DNA of 64,000 nt, from NCBI RefSeq assembly GCF_017498065.1, contig NZ_JAGDFX010000011.1, positions 62,001 to 126,000 of the forward strand, in the 5' to 3' direction. This DNA comes from Oceanisphaera pacifica. GTDB taxonomy: Bacteria > Pseudomonadota > Gammaproteobacteria > Enterobacterales > Aeromonadaceae. This document shows, piece by piece, positions 49,060 to 57,714 of this stretch. Under the pieces are notes generated by a model. That model was not told where the DNA came from. It did no database searches and worked only from the letters and a program-made list of their open reading frames with translations. The number at the start of each line of letters is the position of its first letter. Positions within the stretch are counted from its first letter, which is position 1. The translations under genes were made by a program, and so were the position numbers.

Positions 49060-49355
49060 ACGGCTGGCCCCTTCGGGAGCTGTCAGCGATAAGCGGTCAG
49101 CGGCCAGTTGTTAGCTTCAGCCGTCATACCGGACTTGCTCCGGTATCTCGCTTTGTGTTTTAAGGCTTTAAAGACCCAAACCCTAAACCGAGATCCTGAA
49201 TCTTCGTCATGCCGGGCCACGACCCGGTATCAGGATGACAGCAGGTTTCTTCGGGAGCTGTCAGTTAAAAAACAAGCGATACGTCTAACGTTAAGAGAAA
49301 CACGGTTTTGCTTTTTCGTATAGCGTATAGCGTACGGCTGTATGTATGTAGTCGC
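49060..49355. repeat. Intergenic repeats with a nested palindrome
   Basis: Contains GTCATACCGGACTTGCTCCGGTATCTCG (49126-49150) and then GAGATCCTGAATC...CAGGATGACAGC (about 49190-49243). The loop of the second is occupied by a second palindrome, GTCATGCCGGGCCACGACCCGGTATC-like. The stretch CTCGCTTTGTGTTTTAAGGCTTTAAAGACCC between them recurs near 51020. No gene is supported between 48908 and 49360. Confidence 0.8.
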
Positions 49356-49360
49356 GTGTT

Positions 49361-50404
49361 TTAGTTGCTAAATCCGGCGTTAATCAGACTATGGGGTCGG
49401 TAGCTGCTTATTTGTTGCCAACGCTGCCATACAGAGTCGTCTATGGTGACGCCTACCGAAAGATTGCCGGCAGTGTCTGTGTATAAAGGTCGGTGATAAC
49501 GACCATCACCGGAGTGAAACCAGTGCCGATAGCGAGCATACCAGCCCAATAAAAAGGCTTGATAAGAATCGGTGGGGGCAGTTAACCACCCCTGCTCGGC
49601 TGGGATTGTTGGGGTAAGTAACAAACCGGCATTGCTGGCTTGTTGTTGCATCCATGCCAGCGGCAAGTCGGCTAAGGGGTCGTGTGGGTAACCTCCGCCC
49701 ACATTAGCATGGGCACCAATAAACCAGCGCTGCTCTACTACTATTTGTGCCGGCTTTTTTTGGCCATTATGGTTGGTCCAAGGCACAGCTTGATAAACGG
49801 CTCTGTGCTCATCTAATGCTATGGCTTGGTAAGCGCGCTCGACTATTTTTGATAACTGAGTGTCGTGCCAAGAATAGGTGCCTCGCTCCGAGAGCAGAGT
49901 GCCAGGGATCCCTAAGGCTCCAACGGTGTCCCATACTCCCAGCAGATGTATTTTTATTTCTTGGCTGTATTGGCGCCTAAATTGTTGGCATATTTCGCCA
50001 TCGGGGGCGGCACTTTTGTTGCGGTATAACCGCTCTGCTGCGCTGAGCTGGCTGGGGGTGACTATGTGTAATAGTCCGCACTTTCGGATCATGCCCACCA
50101 TGCTACGGGCCGTATAAGCGCCACGACTAAAGCCAAATATCCAGACTTGATCGCCAGGGCGATAATGTTGTACAAGCCAGCTGTACCCAGCTTGCAGGTT
50201 TTTACTTAATCCCACACCAAACATGCCGCCTGTAAATCGAGTTGTGGCGCTGGTTCCTACACCTGGGCTATAAAAAAAACGTTGTCGGCATTCACCATCA
50301 AAGGGCGCTATGCTACGCGCTAGCTTAGCCACATTAGTGTTGTCTTGTGGATCGTTCCAAGTACCATCAAATAACACTATTAGTCGCTGGGGGTGATAAG
50401 ACAT
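49361..50404 (-). CDS. DUF2235 alpha/beta hydrolase (Tle1-like phospholipase domain)
   Basis: The start MSYHPQRLIVLFDGTWND has AGGGAG upstream; a longer frame adds eight codons. The 347 residues contain the nucleophile elbow WIFGFSRGAYTARSMVGMI (GxSxG), HLLGVWDTVGALGIPG (probable catalytic Asp region) and FIGAHANVGGGYPHDPLADLPLAWM (probable His). DUF2235 is the catalytic domain of type VI secretion phospholipase effectors of the Tle1 group. Here it stands alone without VgrG or an obvious immunity gene, so an effector role is not shown. No signal peptide. Confidence 0.85.
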   Translation of the reverse strand: MSYHPQRLIVLFDGTWNDPQDNTNVAKLARSIAPFDGECRQRFFYSPGVGTSATTRFTGGMFGVGLSKNLQAGYSWLVQHYRPGDQVWIFGFSRGAYTARSMVGMIRKCGLLHIVTPSQLSAAERLYRNKSAAPDGEICQQFRRQYSQEIKIHLLGVWDTVGALGIPGTLLSERGTYSWHDTQLSKIVERAYQAIALDEHRAVYQAVPWTNHNGQKKPAQIVVEQRWFIGAHANVGGGYPHDPLADLPLAWMQQQASNAGLLLTPTIPAEQGWLTAPTDSYQAFLLGWYARYRHWFHSGDGRYHRPLYTDTAGNLSVGVTIDDSVWQRWQQISSYRPHSLINAGFSN

Positions 50405-50509
50405 AAGCGTGCTCCCTAACGCAAACATTCCCTATAGCTTAGGTTAAAAACACAAGGTGCAAAAATAAGCGTAGGGGATCTTTCATTTATCAATGGGGCG
50501 TTTAAAAAG

Positions 50510-50848
50510 ATGCAGAGCATAACTCAACAGCAGCAATTAGATGGTTTATTGGCTGAGCATTCGGCTGTATTAGTGTTATATGGCGGAGCAAACTGTGGCG
50601 TATGTCAGGCCCTTAAACCGCAATTATTACACTTATTAACCGAGCAACTTCCTCGTGTAAAAGCCGTGTATGTCGACTGTCAGCAAGGCGGTGCCAGCTT
50701 GTGTGCTCAAGAGCGTATTATGGCGCTACCTGTGGTGCATATTTGGTTTGAAGGGCGCCGATTTGCTGAGTTTTTTAAGGTGTTTTCGCTGGCACATGTC
50801 AGTGCCGCCCTCACCCGCCCTTATCAATTATTGTTTGAGAATGATTAA
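50510..50848 (+). CDS. Thioredoxin-like protein
   Basis: The 112-residue product has a thioredoxin fold with active site GGANCGVCQALKPQLLHLL (Cys-Gly-Val-Cys) and the conserved cis-proline region MALPVVHIWFEG. YVDCQQGGASLCAQ supplies two further cysteines. It has no signal peptide, so it should act in the cytoplasm. It is divergent from the DUF2235 gene by about 105 bases. The family is clear; the partner is unknown. Confidence 0.85.
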   Translation: MQSITQQQQLDGLLAEHSAVLVLYGGANCGVCQALKPQLLHLLTEQLPRVKAVYVDCQQGGASLCAQERIMALPVVHIWFEGRRFAEFFKVFSLAHVSAALTRPYQLLFEND

Positions 50849-51000
50849 ACAACGCTATCAAGCCTTTAAGCAGCTGATAAGTAAACTAACGGCCTTAACG
50901 ATTTAGAGAAAAAACACCGTGCAGGAGAAGACATTACTGCCGCCGATGTGGGCTGGGCTTCATTAGATTTGCTTATTTTTGCAGGGGCGGCAAAAGTCAT
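50839..51000 (+). pseudogene. Possible frameshifted and truncated gene remnant after the thioredoxin-like gene
   Basis: An ATG overlapping the thioredoxin stop opens a frame MIKQRYQAFKQLISKLTALTI that stops at 50905. In another frame the sequence continues NDLEKKHRAGEDITAADVGWASLDLLIFAGAAKVM with no stop until repeats take over near 51000. The two parts read like one protein joined by a frameshift near 50895 and cut by repeat insertion. I do not recognise the family. Confidence 0.35.
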
Positions 51001-51375
51001 GTCGGACTTGCTCCGGTATCTCGCTTTGTGTTTTAAGGCTTTAAAGACCCAACCCCTAAACCGAGATCCTGAAACGAGTTCAGGATGACGGCTGGCCCCT
51101 TCGGGGAGCTGTAAGCGATATGCCTTACGCTGTACGCTTTACGTTAAGAAAACATCGGTTTTGCTTTTTCGTATAGCGTTCAGCGTAAGACGTACGGCTT
51201 TCTTTAAGCCGCTTGGCGGGACTGTTTAAAACATTCTTGCTCCGCAAGGCCCACAGCTGAAGCGTGGGACTACAGAAAACACGCTCGGCACTGGTTTAGG
51301 TTTTGCCTTTGTTTATTCTGACAGCTTACGGCTTATCGCTGACAGCTCCCGAAGGGTTGGCGTACGGCTGTTTAT
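50997..51375. repeat. Intergenic repeat region before hdhA
   Basis: Contains GTCGGACTTGCTCCGGTATCTCG, CGAGATCCTGAAACGAGTTCAGGATGACGG, GCCTTACGCTGTACGC and CTGACAGCTTACGGC words. The stretch CTCGCTTTGTGTTTTAAGGCTTTAAAGACCC is shared with 49150. No gene is seen. Confidence 0.75.
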
Positions 51376-51380
51376 TAAAA

Positions 51381-52157
51381 TCAATCTAGGGTTTGTACAC
51401 CGCCGCCGTTAACAAACAACACTTGGCCGCTCACCCACTTGGAGATAGGAGAGGCAAAGTACAATACCGCACCGGCTATGTCTTCTGGCTCGCCTAAGCG
51501 CTTAATGGGTGTATGTTCCAGCATGGTCGATTCAATTTCGGGGGTTAAAACGGAGGCCAAGGCATCGGTACGCACCGCCCCGGGCCCTACCGCATTCACA
51601 CGAATACCGGCAGGACCATAGTCGAATGCCAAGTTTGCCGTCATGTGGTTAATGGCCGCTTTAGAGGAAGCATAAGCACTAATGGCAGGGCTTTTATTAA
51701 TCGAGCTCATCGACGACATATTGACAATAGAGCCATAGCCGGCGGTTTCCATGTGGGGGGCGCACAGCTGGGCTAAACGCCAGTTGCTGAATACGTTGAG
51801 CTGAAAGGTGTGGGCAAATTGCTCTACCGTTAACGTAGCTGGATTTTCACGCCCGGCTCCGCCGCCGCCCACGTTATTGACCAAAATATTAATTTGACCA
51901 AACTCGGTCAAAGTCGCATCCACTAATCCGGTTAAATCGCCGTCTTCTAACACATTGCATGCCATGGCTTTGGCCTTGCCACCAGACTGGCGAATAAGCT
52001 CGGCGGTTTCTTCTGCGGCATCTAAGTCAAAGTCGGCAATCACCACACTGGCACCATGGGCGGCCAGCATTTGGCTGCAACCTTTACCAATGCCTTTAGC
52101 ACCACCGGTAATAATGGCGACTTTACCGTTCAGATCAAACAAGCTTGCTGTGTCCAT
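51381..52157 (-). CDS. hdhA: Short-chain dehydrogenase, 7-alpha-hydroxysteroid dehydrogenase-like
   Basis: The start MDTASLFDLNGKVAIITGG has AAAGGATG upstream; the longer frame adds 17 non-homologous codons. The 258 residues carry the NAD-binding GGAKGIGKG, acidic VIADFD, LVNNVGGGGAG, and catalytic Ser/Tyr/Lys in MSSMSS and SAYASSKAAINH. VRTDALASVLTPEIESTMLEHTPIKRLGEPEDIAGAVLYFASPISKWVSGQVL closely follows E. coli HdhA in word order. In a marine-type bacterium the true substrate may be another hydroxyl compound. Confidence 0.82.
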   Translation of the reverse strand: MDTASLFDLNGKVAIITGGAKGIGKGCSQMLAAHGASVVIADFDLDAAEETAELIRQSGGKAKAMACNVLEDGDLTGLVDATLTEFGQINILVNNVGGGGAGRENPATLTVEQFAHTFQLNVFSNWRLAQLCAPHMETAGYGSIVNMSSMSSINKSPAISAYASSKAAINHMTANLAFDYGPAGIRVNAVGPGAVRTDALASVLTPEIESTMLEHTPIKRLGEPEDIAGAVLYFASPISKWVSGQVLFVNGGGVQTLD

Positions 52158-52189
52158 AATGTCATCCTTTGAAGCGATAAAAAGAGCGG

Positions 52190-52340
52190 TTTTTGCCACG
52201 GAATACACGGGCGAAGAGAGATAAGTTTAAAAAAAGAGCATTCTTTTTGTAAGGCCTTACTTATAACCGATAAGTATTCGCTCTTAGTCTTAACCTTAAT
52301 TTTTCCGCAGGTTCCGTGGATTCCGTTGCAAAACCGGTAG
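52190..52340. repeat. Short TTGCCACGGAA/TTCCGTGG repeats between hdhA and the hydrolase gene
   Basis: TTTTTGCCACGGAATACACGG (52191-52211) and, inverted, TTTTTCCGCAGGTTCCGTGGATTCCGTTGC (52299-52328) face each other across about 90 bases. Related words occur near 17909 and 44054. Confidence 0.6.
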
Positions 52341-52343
52341 TTT

Positions 52344-53729
52344 TTAGTCGTGAGTTGTCTTAATTAAATAGTCGGCTACGGCTTGGTAGGCGGGTAGCGA
52401 GCTTGGGTCGTTAGCACCGTTGGCGGCAACCGGATGTGAGGCAAAGCGCACGAGTACCATTTCTGCCGTCGGATCAATGTAAATGGTTTGGCCATGTACA
52501 CCACGGGCGGCAAAGGCGCCGTTATCGTTATGGGTCACCCACCACATATTGCGATAAGACCAACCGGTTAGCTTGTCGTATCCGGCTTTGGCAAAGTTGG
52601 CAGGGTCGCCGCCTTGCTGAATATCTTTTACAGCGGCGGCAGGAATAATTTGCTCGCCCAGCCACTGCCCTTGGTTGCGAATTAACTCACCCAAACGGGC
52701 CATATCGCGCAGGCCAGCACTTAAACCGCCACCAGCAAACGGAACTCCTAGCTCATCAACCTGATAATAGGCATCTTGCTCCATACCAATACGACGCCAA
52801 ATTTTATCGGATAATAAGTCCGCTACCGACTTACCGGTAACCCGCGAAATAACCCAGCCCAGCGCATCGCTGTTAATGGTTTTATAACCAAAAGCATCAC
52901 CATGTTCGCCCTGCTTTTTCACTTGCATTAGGTACTCAAAATACCCAACTGGCCCAGTGTAATCGGCAGCTTTTGGAAGCGGATTGCCTGCTGCAGAATA
53001 CTCCCACACTTCAGCATTCGGATCGGCATAGCTTTCGCTGTATTTTAGGCCGGTAGTCATGTCCATCACTTGGCGCACTGTGGCATCACCAAAGGCAGAG
53101 TCTTTAAGTTCGGGAACGTACTCTCCTACTTTTTTGCTGGGATCAAGCCTGCCTTCTGCCACCAAAATAGCCGCTAAGGTGCCGGTGAATGACTTAGTGA
53201 CCGACATAGCCGCATGCTTTTTATCTTTTGCTAAGGCGCCAAAGTAATTTTCATACACCACTTCGCCTTTATGCATGATCAAGATGCCATCGGTGTAGTT
53301 TTTATGAAGTGAGTCGGCAAAGCTCATTGGCTGCTGGCTATTCCAAGGCGTAAATTGCAGTTCAGCAATGGCTGCGTCTAAGTTTTGAGGCAAGGGCTCG
53401 GGCGAACCTATGCCCCGCGACACTTCAACGGTGGGCATAAATTGGCGCATGTGGCTAACGCTATAGCGCAGTGCCGGAAAGGTAAAAAATGAGCCATCAC
53501 CGGCTTTTACACGTTTATCGGGTGCCGGTGGAAAACCCTGCATCCAGCCCATGTTATTAGGATCACTTTCTTGTGCTGAGAGTTGCACGGGCGTTTGAGT
53601 GGGTGGGTCACCTGGGGTGGCGCCAGCATAAGAAAAGCTGCTTACTGTGACCAAAGGTAAGCTAAATAACAGAGCTAGCTGAGATCTGCCATGTTTGCGC
53701 TTGCTGCTTGAATAAAGAGAGTCACTCAT
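52344..53729 (-). CDS. Secreted serine hydrolase, beta-lactamase (class C/EstB) fold
   Basis: The 461-residue product has a long N-terminus with a signal-like hydrophobic stretch (about 18-36, ending YAGA). A domain with the nucleophile motif AMSVTKSFTGTLAAIL (SxxK, Ser176-Lys179) and a Tyr motif near YSAAGNP follows. HGQTIYIDPTAEMVLVRFASHP is near the C-terminus. ILIMHKGEVVYENYFG and MDMTTGLKYSESY are typical of class C-like esterases and aminohexanoate-dimer hydrolases. It is more likely an esterase or amidase than a true beta-lactamase. Monocistronic. Confidence 0.85.
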   Translation of the reverse strand: MSDSLYSSSKRKHGRSQLALLFSLPLVTVSSFSYAGATPGDPPTQTPVQLSAQESDPNNMGWMQGFPPAPDKRVKAGDGSFFTFPALRYSVSHMRQFMPTVEVSRGIGSPEPLPQNLDAAIAELQFTPWNSQQPMSFADSLHKNYTDGILIMHKGEVVYENYFGALAKDKKHAAMSVTKSFTGTLAAILVAEGRLDPSKKVGEYVPELKDSAFGDATVRQVMDMTTGLKYSESYADPNAEVWEYSAAGNPLPKAADYTGPVGYFEYLMQVKKQGEHGDAFGYKTINSDALGWVISRVTGKSVADLLSDKIWRRIGMEQDAYYQVDELGVPFAGGGLSAGLRDMARLGELIRNQGQWLGEQIIPAAAVKDIQQGGDPANFAKAGYDKLTGWSYRNMWWVTHNDNGAFAARGVHGQTIYIDPTAEMVLVRFASHPVAANGANDPSSLPAYQAVADYLIKTTHD

Positions 53730-53884
53730 TATTTACCGCTCCTGTTTAACGCAAATGTTACATGAATGTTATATCCGCTAACTATCGAGTCTAGTGCCTT
53801 TTGTCAGAAGAACATAGACCGATGCTAAATGGTTACGCTGAGTGTTGTCGTCTTGAGTTTAAGCTACACCATTTATCCGAAATA

Positions 53885-53930
53885 TAAAAAAAGCTCCTAC
53901 CCAAAATGGGCAGGAGCTTTAGTTATTGCT
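53885..53930 (-). terminator. Terminator of the yrbG unit
   Basis: On the minus strand AAAGCTCCTGCCCATTTTGGGTAGGAGCTTTTTTT forms a long stem-loop (one mismatched pair) with a T run, shortly after the antiporter stop. Confidence 0.88.
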
Positions 53931-53937
53931 TAGTTAG

Positions 53938-54915
53938 TTAAGCAGCGCTTAATGCGCCTTGCGCTATCCACCCAGTGTAACTGATATAAATGAAAAGTAA
54001 CAGGGCACCACCGTAGCGACTAATGCGGGCTGGGCGACCTTTAAAGCCATAGCCCAATAGAAACAGCAATAAGGTTAAGCCGATCATCACCACAAAGTCG
54101 CGGCTAATCACCTCACTGGCCACGCTCATGGGGCTAATTGCCCCCGCCAAGCCCACCACAGCTAGGGTATTAAATAAGTTAGAGCCAATTACGTTACCTA
54201 TGGCTAAATCGTGTTCATTTTTACGAATTGCCGCCAAGGATGAAGCTAATTCTGGCAGTGAGGTGCCAATGGCGACAATGGTTAACCCAATAACCAAATC
54301 ACTTACGCCAAAGGCTTGTGCCACATCAATCGCTCCCCACACCAGTAAACGTGAGCTGGCCACTAATAATAATAAACCAACGATTAACCAAAACAGGGCC
54401 ATTTTTAGGCTCATGGGATTATCACCTAGCTCGACTGCTGCATCGGCACTCATGCTGTCGGTGTTACCTTTCATGCCTTGCCTAATGCTCCAACCCATTA
54501 ACAGCACAAACACCACTAACAGCACAATGGCATCAAGGCGCGAGATACTGCCATTCCACAACAGCGCCAGCGATAATAAAGTAATTAGAAGTAAGATAGG
54601 CAGCTCTTTGCGCAACACTTGTGAGTGCACGGCAATAGGGCTAATAAGAGCTGTGGTACCCAAAATAAGGCCAATATTGGCGATATTTGAACCATAGCCA
54701 TTACCTAGCGCCAACCCTGGGTTACCTTGCCAAGCAGAAATAACCGACACCACAATTTCGGGGGCAGAGGTACCAAAACCAACAATCACCATACCAATCA
54801 ATAAAGGTGGCATACCGGCAAAACGGGCGGTGGCCGATGCCCCATCAACAAAACGATCGGCACTCCATACCAATAACGCCAGTCCTAATACGATGGCGGC
54901 AATAGACAATAACAT
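53938..54915 (-). CDS. Calcium/sodium antiporter YrbG (CaCA family)
   Basis: The 325 residues form two homologous halves with about ten helices. The alpha-repeat motifs are GFGTSAPEIVVSVISAWQGNPGLALGNGYGSNIANIGLILG (about 47-88) and AIGTSLPELASSLAAIRKNEHDLAIGNVIGSNLFNTLAVVG (about 215-256). Glu in each (SAPE and SLPE) is the ion-binding residue of the family. Start LLSIAAIVLGLALLVWSADRFVDGA is typical of YrbG. It lies just downstream of the DUF2805-like gene and has its own terminator. Confidence 0.92.
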   Translation of the reverse strand: MLLSIAAIVLGLALLVWSADRFVDGASATARFAGMPPLLIGMVIVGFGTSAPEIVVSVISAWQGNPGLALGNGYGSNIANIGLILGTTALISPIAVHSQVLRKELPILLLITLLSLALLWNGSISRLDAIVLLVVFVLLMGWSIRQGMKGNTDSMSADAAVELGDNPMSLKMALFWLIVGLLLLVASSRLLVWGAIDVAQAFGVSDLVIGLTIVAIGTSLPELASSLAAIRKNEHDLAIGNVIGSNLFNTLAVVGLAGAISPMSVASEVISRDFVVMIGLTLLLFLLGYGFKGRPARISRYGGALLLFIYISYTGWIAQGALSAA

Positions 54916-54939
54916 AGGGAAATCCTTGCTTAATTAATG

Positions 54940-55194
54940 TTAGCGGTGCTTATACTGAGTGGGACAATAGCCTCGAGTAACGTTATCCCCTCGTAATTTA
55001 AGGTGTTTAGTTGTTCGCCCAGTGACGCGTTTTCGCCACAGTTTAAAGCTGTTCGGCTTTAATCGGCTACGCATAAATTTAATAAGAGCCGTTTCATTTA
55101 AACCAAATTGCAGCTTTATGGCTTCAAAGGGGCTTCTGTCTTCCCAAGACATTTCAATCACTCGTGATTCACTTTCTTGAGACAGCTTCATCAA
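54940..55194 (-). CDS. TIGR03643/DUF2805 family small protein
   Basis: The 84-residue product contains EMSWEDRSPFEAIKLQFGLNETALIKFMR and FKLWRKRVTGRTTKHLKLR, which I recognise as a conserved small-protein family (TIGR03643). It looks helix-turn-helix-like and basic, but no function is established. Start could be Met1 or Met2. It is 24 bases upstream of yrbG and may be cotranscribed, though the two are not an established pair. Confidence 0.8.
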   Translation of the reverse strand: MMKLSQESESRVIEMSWEDRSPFEAIKLQFGLNETALIKFMRSRLKPNSFKLWRKRVTGRTTKHLKLRGDNVTRGYCPTQYKHR

Positions 55195-55400
55195 TCAAAC
55201 TCGCAATTTATTAATATGGAGACATACCCAATTAAAACCCAAAAGGGTCTGCTGGAACGGCCACAAAGATTAACATATTCAAGCCTGTTACAGCTGCACT
55301 TATTATCGGCAAAACGTAAACTTGATTGAGCTCGCATAAGTTGCATCAAGTTAGCCTGTTTGTAACTTTTTTGTTACTTTGCTCTTGTCAATAGGATTTA

Positions 55401-55414
55401 TTGATCTATATCAG
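55401..55414 (+). promoter_or_regulatory. FNR/DNR-like site upstream of nirK
   Basis: TTGATCTATATCAG matches the FNR-type dyad TTGAT-N4-ATCAA at nine of ten positions. It lies about 100 bases before the nirK start. FNR-family control by low oxygen or nitric oxide is usual for denitrification genes. Confidence 0.65.
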
Positions 55415-55439
55415 TCTTTTAAATTTTAAAAGACTGATA
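55409..55439. promoter_or_regulatory. 31-bp perfect palindrome in the nirK promoter region
   Basis: TATCAGTCTTTTAAA, one centre base, then the exact complement TTTAAAAGACTGATA. Its left end overlaps the right half of the FNR-like site and its right end nearly touches the NsrR-like site. It could be an operator or a hairpin-forming element; no known regulator is assigned. Confidence 0.8.
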
Positions 55440-55440
55440 A

Positions 55441-55457
55441 TTGCATTTGAAATACAC
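55441..55457 (+). promoter_or_regulatory. NsrR-like operator upstream of nirK
   Basis: TTGCATTTGAAATACAC matches the NsrR dyad ATGCATTT-N-AAATGCAT at 13 of 16 positions. NsrR is a nitric-oxide-sensing repressor that controls nirK in several proteobacteria. Located about 50 bases before the start codon, where it would block transcription. Confidence 0.6.
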
Positions 55458-55507
55458 ATTTTCATTATTTGTATTGATAATGACAAACAAATAGCAGGGA
55501 GCAGTGT

Positions 55508-56929
55508 ATGAAACTAAATAAACTTGTCGCCGTAATTGGTATGACCTTTGCCTTGTCAGCCCAGGCCAATAGCCTACCCGTCATCGATGCCGTTCTGACT
55601 TCCCCCCCTTTAGTGCCGCCACCTATTGAGCGCGATCATGCCGCTAAAGTGGTGGTAAAAATGGAAACCGTAGAAAAGGTAATGGAAATTGCCGATGGCG
55701 TTGAATATATGTTTTGGACCTTTGGTGGCTCGGTACCCGGACAATTTCTACGTATTCGCGAGGGAGATGAAGTTGAATTTCATCTGTCTAACCACCCCAG
55801 CTCTAAAATGCCGCACAACATAGACTTACACGCCGTTAACGGCCCAGGTGGTGGCGCCGCTGCCTCTTTTACCGCCCCAGGACACACCTCAGTTTTTAAC
55901 TTTAAAGCACTGCACCCAGGGTTATATGTTTATCACTGTGCCACCGCCCCTGTGGGCATGCATATTGCTAACGGCATGTATGGCTTGGTGCTAGTGGAGC
56001 CAAAAGAAGGCTTGCCGCCGGTTGATCGTGAGTACTACGCCATGCAAGGCGACTTTTATACTAAGGGCGCGTATGGCGAGCAAGGTTTTCAGTCTTTTGA
56101 CATGGATAAAGCCATTAAAGAAGATGCCGACTATGTATTATTTAACGGCGCGGTTGGCGCATTAACAGGCGAGCAATCGTTGAAAGCAAATGTAGGTGAA
56201 ACCGTGCGTTTATATATGGGTAACGGTGGCCCTAACTTAGCATCGAGCTTCCATGTAATTGGGGAGATTTTCGATAAGGTAAGCGTAGACGGTGCGTCTC
56301 TTGAAAACCAAAACGTACAAACCACACTGATCCCTGCTGGTGGCGCTGTAGCAGCCGAGTTTAAGCTGGATGTGCCAGGCAACTACATTATGGTTGACCA
56401 CTCTATCTTTCGTGCCTTTAACAAAGGGGCATTGGGCATGATTAACGTGGAAGGCTCTGAAGATGCCACCATTTATTCGGGTAAAGTGGCAGATAATGTT
56501 TACTTGCCAGAAGGTTCAGCGGTACAAAGTATTTATGAAGAGCGGCCTAAGCTGGTGGCTAATAGCAAAGCGGATCGCATGCTGTATGGTAAGCGTGTTT
56601 ATGAGGCTAACTGTCAGGCCTGTCACCAAGCAGACGGGGCCGGTATTCCAGGCGCTTTCCCGCCCTTGGCTAACTCTGACTTCTTAAATGATGATCCAAC
56701 TCGCGCCATAGACGTAGTGGTACACGGCTTGAAAGGCCCAATTAAAGTAAATGGCAAAGCCTTTGACAGTATTATGCCGGCCATGAGCTTGTCTGATGAA
56801 GACACGGCAAACGCCTTAACCTATGTGCTTAATAGCTGGGATAATAACGGCACCGTTATTAGCACAGAAGAGGTCGCTAAGCGCCGTGAAGAAGGCAAAA
56901 CTATCATTATGGAAGGGAGCGCTCACTAA
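55508..56929 (+). CDS. nirK: Copper-containing nitrite reductase with C-terminal cytochrome c domain
   Basis: NirK reduces nitrite to nitric oxide in the periplasm, a denitrification step. The signal peptide ends near residue 20 (SAQA-NS). Two cupredoxin domains follow. Type 1 copper ligands are His103, Cys144, His152 and Met157; type 2 ligands are His108, His143 and His249. Asp106 and His298 match the catalytic pair. From about 350 a fused class I cytochrome c carries CQACH (369-373). The three-domain form allows electron entry through the tethered heme. The next two genes, nirV and a Sco-type gene, overlap in sequence. Confidence 0.96.
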   Translation: MKLNKLVAVIGMTFALSAQANSLPVIDAVLTSPPLVPPPIERDHAAKVVVKMETVEKVMEIADGVEYMFWTFGGSVPGQFLRIREGDEVEFHLSNHPSSKMPHNIDLHAVNGPGGGAAASFTAPGHTSVFNFKALHPGLYVYHCATAPVGMHIANGMYGLVLVEPKEGLPPVDREYYAMQGDFYTKGAYGEQGFQSFDMDKAIKEDADYVLFNGAVGALTGEQSLKANVGETVRLYMGNGGPNLASSFHVIGEIFDKVSVDGASLENQNVQTTLIPAGGAVAAEFKLDVPGNYIMVDHSIFRAFNKGALGMINVEGSEDATIYSGKVADNVYLPEGSAVQSIYEERPKLVANSKADRMLYGKRVYEANCQACHQADGAGIPGAFPPLANSDFLNDDPTRAIDVVVHGLKGPIKVNGKAFDSIMPAMSLSDEDTANALTYVLNSWDNNGTVISTEEVAKRREEGKTIIMEGSAH

Positions 56930-57714
56930 TGATAATATCGGTACTGTTGCTTAGCTTAACGGCACTACCAAGCGCAAGCGCAGTGCCTGCTACCTTTGTT
57001 GCTAATATGGTCGAACTTCCCTCTGGGGAGGTTCGACCTCTTTATCTAACCAAAGACAGCCCTTTTACCCCTGTGGCATCTTTTTGGATAGACACCTTGC
57101 CGGTCACAAATAAAGAATTTGCTGACTTTGTGCAACAACATTCAGCCTGGCGTGCCGAGCAGATCCCTGCTTTGTTTGCCGAGGCACAATATTTAAGCCA
57201 TTGGCCAGCCGGTGGCCCAACTCCACAACAAGCAGCACAACCAGTTACCTATGTGTCTTGGTTTGCTGCCGATGCCTATTGCCGAGCGCAAGAAAAGCGG
57301 CTTCCCAGTGTATCGGAATGGGAGTATGTGGCTCAGGCTTCTGAGCACAGCGCTAATGGCCTTAATGACCCTGAATTTACGCAGCGTATTCTTGCTTGGT
57401 ATGCACGCCCTGCTACAGCAGAGCTAGCCAAGGTAGGCCAAGGCATAGCCAATTTTTGGCAAGTGCACGATATGCACGGGCTAGTATGGGAGTGGACACA
57501 AAATTTTAACTCAGCATTAGTCACTGGTGAGTCACGCGGTGACAGTGCATTAGATCAAGGCTTATTTTGTGGATCTGCGGCGTCTGGCAGTGCCGACCCG
57601 TCAGACTATGCCGCTTTTATGCGTTATGGTTTTCGCTCTAGCTTAAAAGCGCCTTACACCTTAAGAAATTTAGGCTTTAGGTGCGCTTACAGCCCAGAGG
57701 AGATTTTAAAATGA
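56929..57714 (+). CDS. nirV: NirV-like formylglycine-generating-enzyme family protein
   Basis: NirV is the SUMF1/FGE-fold protein found beside nirK in several denitrifiers. Its precise function is unresolved. The 261-residue product has a signal peptide (to about residue 18), then FWIDTLPVTNKEFADFVQQHSAWR, AQPVTYVSWFAADAYCRAQEKRLPSVSEWEYVA, GLVWEWTQNF and TLRNLGFRCAY, all typical of the fold. Cys near positions 206 and 255 are present, but the active-site pair of true FGEs was not confirmed. The start overlaps the nirK stop by one base. Confidence 0.9.
   Translation: MIISVLLLSLTALPSASAVPATFVANMVELPSGEVRPLYLTKDSPFTPVASFWIDTLPVTNKEFADFVQQHSAWRAEQIPALFAEAQYLSHWPAGGPTPQQAAQPVTYVSWFAADAYCRAQEKRLPSVSEWEYVAQASEHSANGLNDPEFTQRILAWYARPATAELAKVGQGIANFWQVHDMHGLVWEWTQNFNSALVTGESRGDSALDQGLFCGSAASGSADPSDYAAFMRYGFRSSLKAPYTLRNLGFRCAYSPEEILK

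Noticed and set aside
54128-54697. 189-codon plus-strand frame
   Set aside because: Antisense to the YrbG antiporter, whose conserved alpha-repeat motifs are on the other strand; shadow.
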